Below, piece after piece: positions 1 to 7,461 of a stretch of 19,175 nucleotides of DNA; the stretch's first letter is position 1, and each line of letters opens with the position of its first letter. The notes under the pieces were generated by a model. It was not told the DNA's origin. It worked only from the letters and a program-made list of their open reading frames with translations, and ran no database searches. The DNA comes from an archaeon. GTDB lineage: Archaea; Methanobacteriota; Methanobacteria; Methanobacteriales; Methanobacteriaceae. A program made the translations under genes and the position numbers. The stretch lies in contig JAKSUF010000003.1 in NCBI GenBank assembly GCA_024409145.1, positions 1 through 19,175 of the forward strand. The letters run 5' to 3'.

Positions 1-254
1 ATTAGTTTGATAAATTCGATATTTTAAATTTTTGCGGAATTTACTTTAGGAATTCACGAAATCTTCTAAATCATTTAGAAGAATTAATTAATGTTCTCTC
101 TATTTATAGAGAGAACATCTATTGATTTGCCTAATTGTAATTTTTAAGCTTTAATTATTTACTTATTTTAATTTGTAGTACAAATCTATTCTTTTCAAAT
201 TTTCTAAATAAAATCACCATGTAATTCATTAATGCGCTTAATCTTATATTTGCT
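1..254. other. Intergenic segment with two hairpins, no convincing gene
   Basis: No start-to-stop reading frame with a ribosome binding site is visible. Two perfect hairpins are present: positions 62-70 pair with 74-82 (9 bp, 3-nt loop) and 93-102 pair with 107-116 (10 bp, TTTA loop). Neither is followed by a run of T on either strand, so neither is a convincing terminator. A plus-strand frame stays open from 6 to about 125 and reads like a protein C-terminus, but it has no ATG and begins right after a stop. It could be the remnant of a decayed gene. Confidence 0.4.
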
Positions 255-345
255 AAAAGCCCTTTCCTTTTAAAAAAGGAAATGAATGGGAATGAGTTAA
301 GATAGGTTTTAGAATAGATTGTAATAATCGTAATGAGAAAAACCT
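255..345. repeat. Intergenic structured repeat, partial copy D
   Basis: This stretch contains a 9-bp A/T-rich hairpin around 260-281 and, at 312-336, a 25-nt segment identical to positions 8577-8601 of copy B. It abuts copy A on its right, so D looks like a truncated tandem neighbour of A. It lacks the upper part seen in copies A-C (the TTTCTC...GAGAAA stems). No gene end is visible next to it in this window. Confidence 0.6.
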
Positions 346-625
346 GATTTTAATACTTGTAATAAATAAGAACCAATTCCTTTCTTATATATCCATTTCT
401 AGTTACAACACCACTAATAACAAAAAATCCTTTCCTTTCCTTTTGATATAAGGATAAGATAGAAGATTTCTCTATGCTTATACGAGAATTTGAAAGAGTA
501 ATGAAACCTTTGTTTAACAATACGATTTCATATTTCCCTATTGCATACGAGAAATCAAAACAAAATAGGGGAAAAGTCCCTATAATTGTTTTTCGAATAG
601 ATAATCAGAATCGTAATGAGAAAAA
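345..625. repeat. Intergenic structured repeat, copy A
   Basis: This copy shares with B and C an ordered set of blocks. The first is a small inverted repeat (TCCTT...AAGGA) followed by ATAAGGATAAGATA. Then come one or two TTTCTC/GAGAAA-type stems, the string GAAATCAAAACAAAA, and a short hairpin. A 25-nt tail at 595-619 follows, which differs from B and D only in its centre. The copy lies directly 3' of the 666-residue minus-strand gene, beginning within about 10 nt of its stop codon, and carries that gene's likely terminator. It is longer than B because of extra sequence between the stems. Confidence 0.7.
565..583 (-). terminator. Intrinsic terminator in repeat copy A
   Basis: ATAGGG (565-570) pairs with CCCTAT (578-583). 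On the minus strand the stem is followed by TTTTGTTTTGATT, a typical U-rich tail, about 50 nt after the stop of the 666-residue gene. The stem sequence differs from those in copies B and C while pairing is kept. Confidence 0.7.
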
Positions 626-632
626 GTTAAAA

Positions 633-2633
633 TTATTTTTTTACAATTAATAATGCGGTTAATTTTTCAATTTCTTCCAAATTTAATTTAATTTTTCTGT
701 TTGTTTTTCGCAATAAGATTGAACAAACTTTTTCTTGCAATATCTTATAAATTTTATATTTACTCTTTTTAGAACTTATGCAGAATAAAATAACCGGTTC
801 AATTGCTCCCACAATTACTGAAAATGCAGACGAAATAATGAGAGATATCCATTCTTTGTTTTCTGGATTAATTGTCTCGCAAATAAACTTGGTTAAGAAA
901 AACAATCCAACAAGCGCGCCAAGAGAAACAATAAATAAGATCATTGGAAACCATATATTATAAAATCGTCTTTTGTGTTTAAACAATTTTGCGTTCTTTA
1001 ACTGAAATTCATCAATTTTCGGCTGTATGTAATTCTTGACAGAACTAGAATATACATCTAGGTTCTTTTCACTTTGTTTTTTATAATTTTCAATTATAAA
1101 TGATGGGGTTGTTGAATCTAACTTACAAGGATTATTTCTTGTTAATTCCATAACATTTTGTTGAAGAATTGGATTTGTTCTCCAATCAAATAATGCAGAA
1201 TCGGTAATTTGGTCGACATCTTTCATTTTGTTTAATACATCATAAAAATTTTTAACCATTTCTGCAGATGGTTCAAAAGCATGATAAGCTGAAGGAACCA
1301 AGAACATTACGTTCGTTATTTCAGAATAATGAGGTGTGCTAAACCAAAGCAAAACATTTAACAATCTATCATTTAATACCAAAGGTATTGTTTCAGAATG
1401 AAATTTTTCTTCATTAATCTGATTTGCAACTGAACAAAGCGCACTATTGTGTGTAACAAAAATATATTTTACATTTTTAAGAGAGGATGCGTTGTTGCCT
1501 TTTCTCAATTTATGAATTGCATATATAGATTTTGCATCAGCATCATAAGTATCGAATTTCTGTGAAATTTCAACATCTGAAAGTTTATATTCCTTGGTAA
1601 TTTTATCAAAAATATCCTGTTGATAAAGTCCAGACAAATCTTTTTCGTTATAATCAATATTGCAATTATTATCTACCTCAATTCCCAAACCATTAATTCT
1701 TTCTTCCAAAGAATAGTACCAAGAATTAATTTCATCATCAGTCGCTTTGTTAAAAACAAAATATATGGCGGTTTTAGAAGCTTTCATTTGATCAAAATTA
1801 ACATTATTAACCCAAGTGTGACAATTATTAATAACTCTTTTCATTTCTTCTAAGGTGTGAGGAAAAATATATAATTTAGCATTTAATTTTTTTAAAACTT
1901 CAATCATTTCAACATATTCAATCGATGAAGAATAATAATTTAGACCTAAAGCATTAAAGATAAAATCAGAATCTAAATAAATATTTAAATTTTCAAAAGA
2001 AAGATTACTGTTTTCTTGAGTTATATCATTTTCCAAAATAACAGCAGTAAACACCCTTCCAATTACAACTTTTTTAAAAACATCAAAAAGTTTAACGTTT
2101 TCTTCTTTTATTTTTTTGAGAAATAAATCAAAAGTGCCTAGATCATTGGATCTAAAAATTGAATTGTGTTTAATTTTTGAAACATTATTATTTAAATTTT
2201 CAATATAATCACAGACAATTTTGTCTGCTTGTTCCCTAGAAATGTTCGGCTGAATTTCTTCGTTGTAGTAATCTAAAAATTTATCAACAAACTCATTCAT
2301 CTCGTTAGCTATTGCCGAATAACTTTCCTCAAAATTCTGTGTTTTTATTTTTTCTCTATTAACAATATAATCTTTATCTCTTTTCTTTAGATAATCCTTA
2401 TCTAACAAACGATTTAAACAGTTGGAAACAAGTAATTTTGTTAGTTTAAGATTAAACATCTCCTCGAAATCGCGCTTAAATTCATCTTTTTCAAAATATT
2501 CGTATTTTTTAAGTTGAATAAAAGTGACCATCATCTTATCTAATGCAACTAAATAATTTCTGGTTTTAAACTCTTCTTGAGTGCTAAACACAATCATGTT
2601 AGCTAATTGTGAAAACTTTAATGACTTATTCAT
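633..2633 (-). CDS. Large PIN-like protein with two C-terminal membrane segments; unknown function
   Basis: This is a 666-residue protein I do not recognise as a named family. Residues 1-95 look like a small helical, winged-helix-type region. Around 215-400 the pattern resembles a PIN-like nuclease: a beta strand ending in D221 (LDSDF), acidic residues after FPHT (E262/E263), DTYDADAK (361-368) and a late strand IFVTHN (391-396). Two hydrophobic segments at about 560-585 and 596-620 predict a membrane hairpin with the basic C-terminus and the nuclease region on the same side. The start is supported by GAGG 8 nt upstream of the ATG. It is monocistronic, with its own promoter and a terminator in repeat A. 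A PIN-like domain tethered to the membrane in a defence-rich region suggests an abortive-infection RNase, but that is inference; the nuclease call itself rests on motif shape only. Confidence 0.55.
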   Translation of the reverse strand: MNKSLKFSQLANMIVFSTQEEFKTRNYLVALDKMMVTFIQLKKYEYFEKDEFKRDFEEMFNLKLTKLLVSNCLNRLLDKDYLKKRDKDYIVNREKIKTQNFEESYSAIANEMNEFVDKFLDYYNEEIQPNISREQADKIVCDYIENLNNNVSKIKHNSIFRSNDLGTFDLFLKKIKEENVKLFDVFKKVVIGRVFTAVILENDITQENSNLSFENLNIYLDSDFIFNALGLNYYSSSIEYVEMIEVLKKLNAKLYIFPHTLEEMKRVINNCHTWVNNVNFDQMKASKTAIYFVFNKATDDEINSWYYSLEERINGLGIEVDNNCNIDYNEKDLSGLYQQDIFDKITKEYKLSDVEISQKFDTYDADAKSIYAIHKLRKGNNASSLKNVKYIFVTHNSALCSVANQINEEKFHSETIPLVLNDRLLNVLLWFSTPHYSEITNVMFLVPSAYHAFEPSAEMVKNFYDVLNKMKDVDQITDSALFDWRTNPILQQNVMELTRNNPCKLDSTTPSFIIENYKKQSEKNLDVYSSSVKNYIQPKIDEFQLKNAKLFKHKRRFYNIWFPMILFIVSLGALVGLFFLTKFICETINPENKEWISLIISSAFSVIVGAIEPVILFCISSKKSKYKIYKILQEKVCSILLRKTNRKIKLNLEEIEKLTALLIVKK

Positions 2634-2651
2634 AAGAAACCTCTTTTTATT

Positions 2652-2743
2652 TTAAATTAACAATATATGTTTTATTAGACAATATTCATTAGTGATTATA
2701 AAAATAAATAATGAAACACCAATATTGCTAATTGTTAATTTAA
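2652..2743. promoter_or_regulatory. Inverted repeat between promoter and start of the PIN-like gene
   Basis: TTAAATTAACAAT at 2652-2664 is the exact reverse complement of 2731-2743 (13 bp), with additional imperfect pairing inward around two AATATT blocks. The right arm overlaps the -10 box, and the left arm lies just upstream of the Shine-Dalgarno site. This could be an operator for a dimeric regulator or a 5' leader hairpin. It is very AT-rich, so chance pairing cannot be dismissed. Confidence 0.4.
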
Positions 2744-2751
2744 GTATACCA
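2743..2751 (-). promoter_or_regulatory. Extended -10 promoter of the PIN-like gene
   Basis: The minus strand reads TGGTATACT, an extended -10 (TGn plus TATACT). A weak -35 (TTCAAG) lies 17 nt upstream of the hexamer. Transcription would begin near 2736, giving a leader of roughly 100 nt that holds the inverted repeat. Confidence 0.5.
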
Positions 2752-2786
2752 CTTAAAAATACCAGCTTGAAACAAAAGAAGATATA

Positions 2787-3401
2787 CTAATCTTCCTTCT
2801 TGTCTTTCTCTGTATTATGTCTTGTGAATACACAGGCAATGGTTTGACAGAATAACTTAATGTCTAACCATAATGAGATGTGTTCATAATAATAACCATC
2901 CATCTTGCCTTTTTCTTCTGGCGATACATTTACTCTACCATGTACTTGAGCATAACCGCTTAAGCCTGGTTTTAAATGAATAGCACCATTTTGTTTTCTT
3001 AACTCAATTGTGAGTTTATCTTCATGATGGTTAATAACGGGTCTAGGACCGATAAATGCCATGGATCCAACTAAAATATTAAATAACTGAGGAGTTTCAT
3101 CTAGAGATGTTGCTCTTAGGAATTTACCAAATGGCGTAACCATATTGGAGTGATCAGCGAATTCAGATGTTGAGTTTGGATCAGCGCTTAAATACATTGA
3201 TCTAAACTTAATCATTTTAAATGGCTTACCATCTTTACCAACACGTTCATGCATAAAGAATGGATGACCTTTGGTGACAATTAAGTTAATGATAAATACC
3301 CACCACCAAAATAATCCTAAACAAAAAAGAATGCCTACAAAAGCACCACATATAGATATGAATCTCTTTAGTACTAAGTAAGCTTTCTGAGACTTCTTCA
3401 T
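2787..3401 (-). CDS. Undecaprenyl-phosphate sugar phosphotransferase (short PglC/WcaJ-type)
   Basis: This belongs to the bacterial sugar transferase (polyprenol-phosphate phosphoglycosyl transferase) family. These enzymes move a sugar-1-phosphate from a nucleotide sugar onto undecaprenyl phosphate at the inner face of the membrane, the first step of a surface glycan. The 204 residues hold one hydrophobic segment (about 15-43), then KMIKFRSM (62-69), the catalytic Asp-Glu pair in SLDETPQL (D101-E102), FIGPRP (116-121) and the KPGLSGYAQV block. It has only the catalytic core and a re-entrant helix, like PglC, and lacks the long N-terminal membrane part of WcaJ. The donor sugar cannot be read from sequence. 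The ATG has no Shine-Dalgarno site but follows a good promoter by 9 nt. It may start the same glycan that the nearby GT2 and LicD proteins modify. Confidence 0.9.
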   Translation of the reverse strand: MKKSQKAYLVLKRFISICGAFVGILFCLGLFWWWVFIINLIVTKGHPFFMHERVGKDGKPFKMIKFRSMYLSADPNSTSEFADHSNMVTPFGKFLRATSLDETPQLFNILVGSMAFIGPRPVINHHEDKLTIELRKQNGAIHLKPGLSGYAQVHGRVNVSPEEKGKMDGYYYEHISLWLDIKLFCQTIACVFTRHNTEKDKKED

Positions 3402-3410
3402 AGAGCAATT

Positions 3411-3439
3411 ATTATATAGTTTGCTAAAAAAATAAGCAA
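3411..3439 (-). promoter_or_regulatory. Promoter of the sugar transferase, near-leaderless
   Basis: The minus strand has TTGCTT (3434-3439), a 17-nt spacer and TATAAT (3411-3416). The ATG begins 9 nt after the -10 box and no Shine-Dalgarno site fits between, so the mRNA would have a leader of 0-3 nt. Confidence 0.6.
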
Positions 3440-3444
3440 ATAAA

Positions 3445-3470
3445 AATCCCTTTTGGTTAACAAAGGGATT
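3445..3470 (-). terminator. Intrinsic terminator after the protease/small-protein operon
   Basis: AATCCCTTT (3445-3453) pairs with AAAGGGATT (3462-3470), a 9-bp stem with an 8-nt loop. On the minus strand it is followed by TTTTATTTG, 10 nt beyond the stop of the small gene. The other strand also has a T-rich tail, so it may work both ways. Confidence 0.8.
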
Positions 3471-3480
3471 ATTATATTTT

Positions 3481-3639
3481 TCAATTTAAATTACTTATTG
3501 TTATAGAATCCTTATATGAAACAGTTTTCGTTAGCCCTTGTTTTCTTAATAGACTATAAAGATTATATGCATTTCTATACTCATCAATACATTTAGAATC
3601 AATTTCTTTTAAATCTTTAATTGCTTTAGAAACGCTCAT
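3481..3639 (-). CDS. Small protein (52 aa) coupled to the serine protease
   Basis: A 52-residue frame runs from ATG at 3639 to TGA at 3481-3483. Its start overlaps the protease stop in an ATGA arrangement, and GAGG lies 8 nt upstream inside the protease gene, so translation is probably coupled. The peptide is hydrophilic, with an N-terminal half likely helical (MSVSKAIKDLKEID) and no membrane segment or recognised motif. A terminator follows directly, which closes a two-gene operon. I do not recognise a family. Its placement suggests a partner, adaptor or inhibitor of the protease, or an antitoxin-like partner; that is inference. Confidence 0.6.
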   Translation of the reverse strand: MSVSKAIKDLKEIDSKCIDEYRNAYNLYSLLRKQGLTKTVSYKDSITISNLN

Positions 3640-4499
3640 ATAAAGAACCTCGTTTGGAAATATGTAGTATACTTATTATTTTTCATATATTCAATAGCAA
3701 ATTTGTAATATTCATCTATCGCATCTCCAACCACAGGAATCGTTCCATAATCTTCAATTTTTAATTTCAAATCATTTCTCAACATATTTATATCAATTGG
3801 TCTTCCATGAGTCTTCCAAATTTTATTATCACTAAGTTTTCCAGCAATTTCTTCAGCTCTTTTTTTCCTTTCGTCTGGCGTAACTGGCGTTCCATTCTTG
3901 TGTGTAGTCCATGTTTTAAATTTATAAGAACACAGCCACTTAGTTAAAATATCAATATTTAGTTCCTTTGCTTGTTCATAAAGCCTAAGTTCTGCTAAAT
4001 CAAAATCTTTTAAAATAACAAATTCAGCATTGCTTAAAGTATTATTATTCGCTTTATCTAAGAGTTCATTAATTTTATCAAGATAGCCTAAAGCAGCAAC
4101 ATAATGTCCTTCTTTATTTTTGACTTGAGGATCAATTGGGCCGAGTATTGAATAATAATTCATTAAAATATTGTCGCCGCCCATACAAAAAACAGTGCCT
4201 GCACTATATGCATAATCAGGAACAATAAAATTAACTTCTTTATAATGGTGTCTAAAGACAGTCATCATCCTTTGTACAGGACCAAGGCTACCACCATTTG
4301 TAGTCAAAATTACAAATAGTTTATCCTTTTTAAATTTTGATTTGGCTATTTGCTCAATCATGTCTTTAATATGAATTTCAATTCCTTCATCAATGCCACC
4401 AAAATAAACCAACACATTGCCATCTAAAACCTTTTCTAGATTATTTAAAAGATTTTTCATTTTAGCAGTATTCATTATAGCTAATTTATTTTCATTCAT
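3636..4499 (-). CDS. ClpP/SppA-fold serine protease (serine dehydrogenase proteinase-like)
   Basis: This is a 287-residue protein resembling the SDH_protease branch of the ClpP/crotonase superfamily. Signs are an N-terminal strand VLVYFGGI (29-36), an oxyanion-loop motif TTNGGS (66-71), the nucleophile-type YSAGT with Ser99, and LGPIDPQV (119-126), which in related SppA/SDH proteases follows the catalytic helix. There is no signal peptide and no obvious membrane segment, so it is probably cytoplasmic. I chose the ATG at 4499 because AAGGAG sits 6 nt upstream; an in-frame TTG at 4517 lies inside the promoter and would be unusual. The catalytic partner residue is not identifiable by eye. It is the first gene of an operon with a 52-residue protein. 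Phage, plasmid and defence loci carry related proteases, so a defence role is possible but unproven. Confidence 0.75.
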   Translation of the reverse strand: MNENKLAIMNTAKMKNLLNNLEKVLDGNVLVYFGGIDEGIEIHIKDMIEQIAKSKFKKDKLFVILTTNGGSLGPVQRMMTVFRHHYKEVNFIVPDYAYSAGTVFCMGGDNILMNYYSILGPIDPQVKNKEGHYVAALGYLDKINELLDKANNNTLSNAEFVILKDFDLAELRLYEQAKELNIDILTKWLCSYKFKTWTTHKNGTPVTPDERKKRAEEIAGKLSDNKIWKTHGRPIDINMLRNDLKLKIEDYGTIPVVGDAIDEYYKFAIEYMKNNKYTTYFQTRFFI

Positions 4500-4517
4500 A
4501 ATAAACTCCTTATACAA

Positions 4518-4546
4518 AGTATAACAATTCAGCCTTTAAAAGTAAA
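4518..4546 (-). promoter_or_regulatory. Promoter of the protease operon
   Basis: The minus strand has TTTACT (4541-4546), a 17-nt spacer and TATACT (4518-4523), with an extended TGT just upstream of the -10. Transcription would begin near 4511, at the Shine-Dalgarno AAGGAG itself, so the leader is only about 12 nt. Confidence 0.65.
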
Positions 4547-4561
4547 TATTACTAACAAAAA

Positions 4562-5308
4562 TTACTTAACATTTTTGTATTTCTTTTTACCATTTATTGC
4601 CCAACAGAATACATAATACCAGCTCTTAAACCAATTAATCTTTTGGGTTTTGTGATAAACCCTAAATTCATACTTAATTAATTTGAACTTATTACGAGAT
4701 TTACTATTCTCTAATATTCTATATGTAGCAAGTACTTTTGGATTACCGTGTGCTACATGTCCATCTTTTAAAATATCTAACCAAAATGTATGGTCTTCAC
4801 ACTTCTTTAAATCTTCTGGGAAATAACGTTCTCCCACCACATCCTTATCATACATTGTGGTTAGACATGATAATGGACATGTTTTTAAGACTGATTTATA
4901 AGTAACATCTTTTGGAACCATGAATTCAGATTTTGATTTTGGAGTAAGTCTAATATAACCAGCGGATACAACTGGACCGTTATCTTTAATGAACTTAACT
5001 TGTTCTTCAAGATATGTTGGATCAAGAATATCATCTGCATCAAGAAATGTTATATATCTACCTTGAGCATTTCTTAAGCCAATGTTTCTAGCTTTGGCGG
5101 TTCCGCCATTCTTTTCTGCTTTAATAAGTTTAAAATTTGAATAATCTTTTACTAAATTGGAAACATAATCAAATGAATTATCAGTAGAGCAATCATCTAC
5201 GATAATCCATTCAAAGTCTTTAAAAGATTGATTTAAAACACTTTCAAATGTTTCTTTAAACCATTTTTTTGCGTTATATACTGGAGTGATAATACTTACT
5301 AAACTCAT
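4562..5308 (-). CDS. Family 2 glycosyltransferase
   Basis: This is a 248-residue GT-A fold glycosyltransferase acting in the cytoplasm or at the membrane face on a lipid-linked or surface glycan. The N-terminus MSLVSIITPVYNA is the classic GT2 opening, followed by the nucleotide-binding IIVDDCSTDNS, ARNIGL and the metal-binding FLDADD (a DxD motif). Later CEDHTFWLDIL provides the acceptor-side ED. It is short, lacking a C-terminal membrane domain. I chose the ATG at 5308: upstream in-frame sequence to a TTG at 5365 would add a hydrophobic stretch not typical of GT2 and would overlap the promoter. It stands alone between HamB and the protease operon. Sugar and acceptor are unknown. Confidence 0.88.
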   Translation of the reverse strand: MSLVSIITPVYNAKKWFKETFESVLNQSFKDFEWIIVDDCSTDNSFDYVSNLVKDYSNFKLIKAEKNGGTAKARNIGLRNAQGRYITFLDADDILDPTYLEEQVKFIKDNGPVVSAGYIRLTPKSKSEFMVPKDVTYKSVLKTCPLSCLTTMYDKDVVGERYFPEDLKKCEDHTFWLDILKDGHVAHGNPKVLATYRILENSKSRNKFKLIKYEFRVYHKTQKINWFKSWYYVFCWAINGKKKYKNVK

Positions 5309-5315
5309 AACATAT

Positions 5316-5344
5316 AAGATAAAGGAAACTATTGATAGAATCAA
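5316..5344 (-). promoter_or_regulatory. Leaderless-type promoter of the GT2 gene
   Basis: The minus strand has TTGATT (5339-5344), a 17-nt spacer and TATCTT (5316-5321), then 7 nt to the ATG. No Shine-Dalgarno site is present. The expected transcription start falls on or within a base or two of the ATG. Confidence 0.55.
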
Positions 5345-5394
5345 TACAAATATAAAAGACTGCAATTAATCAAGTGACTTAATAAGATATTTAA

Positions 5395-7461
5395 TTATGC
5401 AAAATATTTTTCATAAATCAGCAAAAATGATTCTTTATAATTTTGCGATTTTTCTGATAATTCTTTGATTGTTTTAACAACATCAAATGTTGAAAACTTT
5501 TCTTTAAGGTTATTAACAATCTCAGTAATCATTGCTTTGCTGATGTGGTTCTTGGAAATAGGAACACCATATTCTTTAATTGTAAAGAGAACTTTCTTTT
5601 CGTTGTCAGTGAGTAAATCTACATCAAAATCTTCTGTTATAAAACGATTATATTTCGCTTTAAAATCTTTTATAGCTTCAAGAACATTTTCTCCAAAAGT
5701 AAAATTAGGAAGTTCATTTTTAATTAAGCAAGCGATATTAACAAATGGCTGGATGTAGTATTCAGAATTTGAATAAGTAAACCTCATCAAACATTCTATT
5801 GCTTCTGTAGTAGAATAAATTTTATTTTTTGGATGATACTTACTAATAAAATACTCGACTCTATCATTATAATTTTTAAAAGATTCAAAAATATCATTCG
5901 CATAGTCTGAATAGTATCCTTTCTGTAAAACTGCTTTCATTGCAACTTTATCTTCCCACATATGGTTTAATGAGTAATCATCAGAAAAAACCTTTTGTGC
6001 CATTTGTGGGACATATGTCATCCAGCCATGATCAATATCAATTTTTAATACTTCAATAATTTTTCTTAATTTTCGAAGCGATAATGAATTTGTTATTAAT
6101 ATTTTTTTACATAATTCAAACGGAATATCTGATTGTTCTGAAAAAGATTTGATTTTAATGTCATCATTTGTTTCAGAGATTTCTTGAATATCGTTTCCAT
6201 TTTCTCTAAATAAATCAACATTGACAACCTTATTGTCAATATCTTTAATCGAATTAACTGAGTATATATGTCCTATTGGGTATTTTCCCAATCTACCAGC
6301 TCTTCCAATAGTGTTTTTGATTAACAAAATATCTCTATCTAAATTGACTTTTGAACTAATAAAAATATTTTTAGTCGGTGTATTTATTCCTTCTGATATT
6401 GAATTTGTGCCAACAAGCAAATTGTAATTTGGGTCTTTATTAAAAAGACGTATTATTTTATTTTGCATGTATTTTGGCATCATGCCGTGATGGACCAGGA
6501 TACCTTGCTTTAATAGTTTAATTACACTCCATTCAGGATGAAAGTCATCTTCTAAATTTTTAATAAAATTATTGTATAAATTTTTACTATTTTTATTTTC
6601 AAAGGATAAAGCGAACTCGCCAATTTGATTTGGTGTTTGAAAAAATAAAATAGTCTTTTCCTTTTTGCCCTTTTCAATTAATTCTTTATCAAATTTTTCT
6701 TCAGTTTCTAAAGTATGAAACAAATGATCAACAGCATTAAATTTAGTATCAAATTTATCAAAGTTGTATTCATCAAAACCAAGAAAATTTGCATTAGGGC
6801 TTAAAAGAATCATTTTATTTGCATTTTTATTTACAAAATCCAAGAATGTCTTTGACAATTTATAGTTTCTTATTTCTCCAGTACTATCTTTTAATTTGTA
6901 TGCTTCGTCAATAACAAACAAATCTATGTCTTTCTTAAAATAATCAGATATTTCCAAAAACTTTTCTTGTGTGCCTATAAAGATACTATTTCCTTGAAAA
7001 TCGGTTACATCGGTTTTATTTTTATCAAAAATCTCATATGCAGAAAATGAAGCGTTTGTCTTAAAAGTGGTTTCTAATTCATATGCCAGAGAATTAGTTG
7101 GAACAATGAAAACAACTTTCTTTGGTTTAAATCTAAATATGTATTCTTTAAGAAGCAAAGTTTTGCCAAATGAAGTCGGAGCAGAAAGAATGAGCTTTTT
7201 TGATGATATAATTTTATCAAAAGCTTCTTGCTGTTTAGGGAAAAAATAAATATTTTCGTTTTGAATATGAGTTATTCTTCTTTTTTGATTTTTCTCAATT
7301 ACAATCTTTTCAAACAAAGAAGAACACAAGTTATCATTGCATAAATATGAAGTTAAACCCAAGAAAGCTTTGGACTTTTCTGAAACAAATTCATTATTAT
7401 CTAAGGCAATAAGTAATTGTTTTCTATCTTCAATTAATGAATTTTCATCAAAGTTTTTCAT
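5395..7461 (-). CDS. hamB: Hachiman-like helicase HamB
   Basis: A 688-residue superfamily 2 helicase. Visible motifs are FPKQQEAF with the Q-motif glutamine (around 75-81), Walker A PTSFGKT (95-101), Walker B DEAY (185-188), SPNANF (221-226, motif III-like), HHGMMP (324-329), GTNSISEGINTP (351-362) and the arginine finger motif GRAGR (386-390). This Ski2-like pattern fits HamB. In Hachiman systems HamB senses or loads on phage-associated DNA and controls the HamA nuclease. The start overlaps the HamA gene by 14 bp and has AAGGA 6 nt upstream. It is at the short end for HamB as I recall the family. The C-terminal 280 residues are helical and not assigned to a domain. The call depends as much on its HamA partner as on the helicase itself. 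Confidence 0.75.
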   Translation of the reverse strand: MKNFDENSLIEDRKQLLIALDNNEFVSEKSKAFLGLTSYLCNDNLCSSLFEKIVIEKNQKRRITHIQNENIYFFPKQQEAFDKIISSKKLILSAPTSFGKTLLLKEYIFRFKPKKVVFIVPTNSLAYELETTFKTNASFSAYEIFDKNKTDVTDFQGNSIFIGTQEKFLEISDYFKKDIDLFVIDEAYKLKDSTGEIRNYKLSKTFLDFVNKNANKMILLSPNANFLGFDEYNFDKFDTKFNAVDHLFHTLETEEKFDKELIEKGKKEKTILFFQTPNQIGEFALSFENKNSKNLYNNFIKNLEDDFHPEWSVIKLLKQGILVHHGMMPKYMQNKIIRLFNKDPNYNLLVGTNSISEGINTPTKNIFISSKVNLDRDILLIKNTIGRAGRLGKYPIGHIYSVNSIKDIDNKVVNVDLFRENGNDIQEISETNDDIKIKSFSEQSDIPFELCKKILITNSLSLRKLRKIIEVLKIDIDHGWMTYVPQMAQKVFSDDYSLNHMWEDKVAMKAVLQKGYYSDYANDIFESFKNYNDRVEYFISKYHPKNKIYSTTEAIECLMRFTYSNSEYYIQPFVNIACLIKNELPNFTFGENVLEAIKDFKAKYNRFITEDFDVDLLTDNEKKVLFTIKEYGVPISKNHISKAMITEIVNNLKEKFSTFDVVKTIKELSEKSQNYKESFLLIYEKYFA

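Noticed and set aside
93..116. Perfect 10-bp hairpin as a terminator
   Set aside because: No T-run follows on either strand and no gene end is identified beside it.
6..125. Plus-strand open stretch that reads like a protein tail
   Set aside because: It starts after a stop, has no ATG or ribosome site, and is too short to support as a gene.
4500..4517. Upstream in-frame TTG start for the protease
   Set aside because: It lies in the promoter region upstream of the expected transcript start; the ATG at 4499 has AAGGAG at proper spacing.
5309..5330. The sequence TCCTTTATCTTAT before the GT2 gene resembles part of the intergenic repeat
   Set aside because: Only 13 nt match, none of the other repeat blocks or hairpins are present, and the bases are explained by a promoter.
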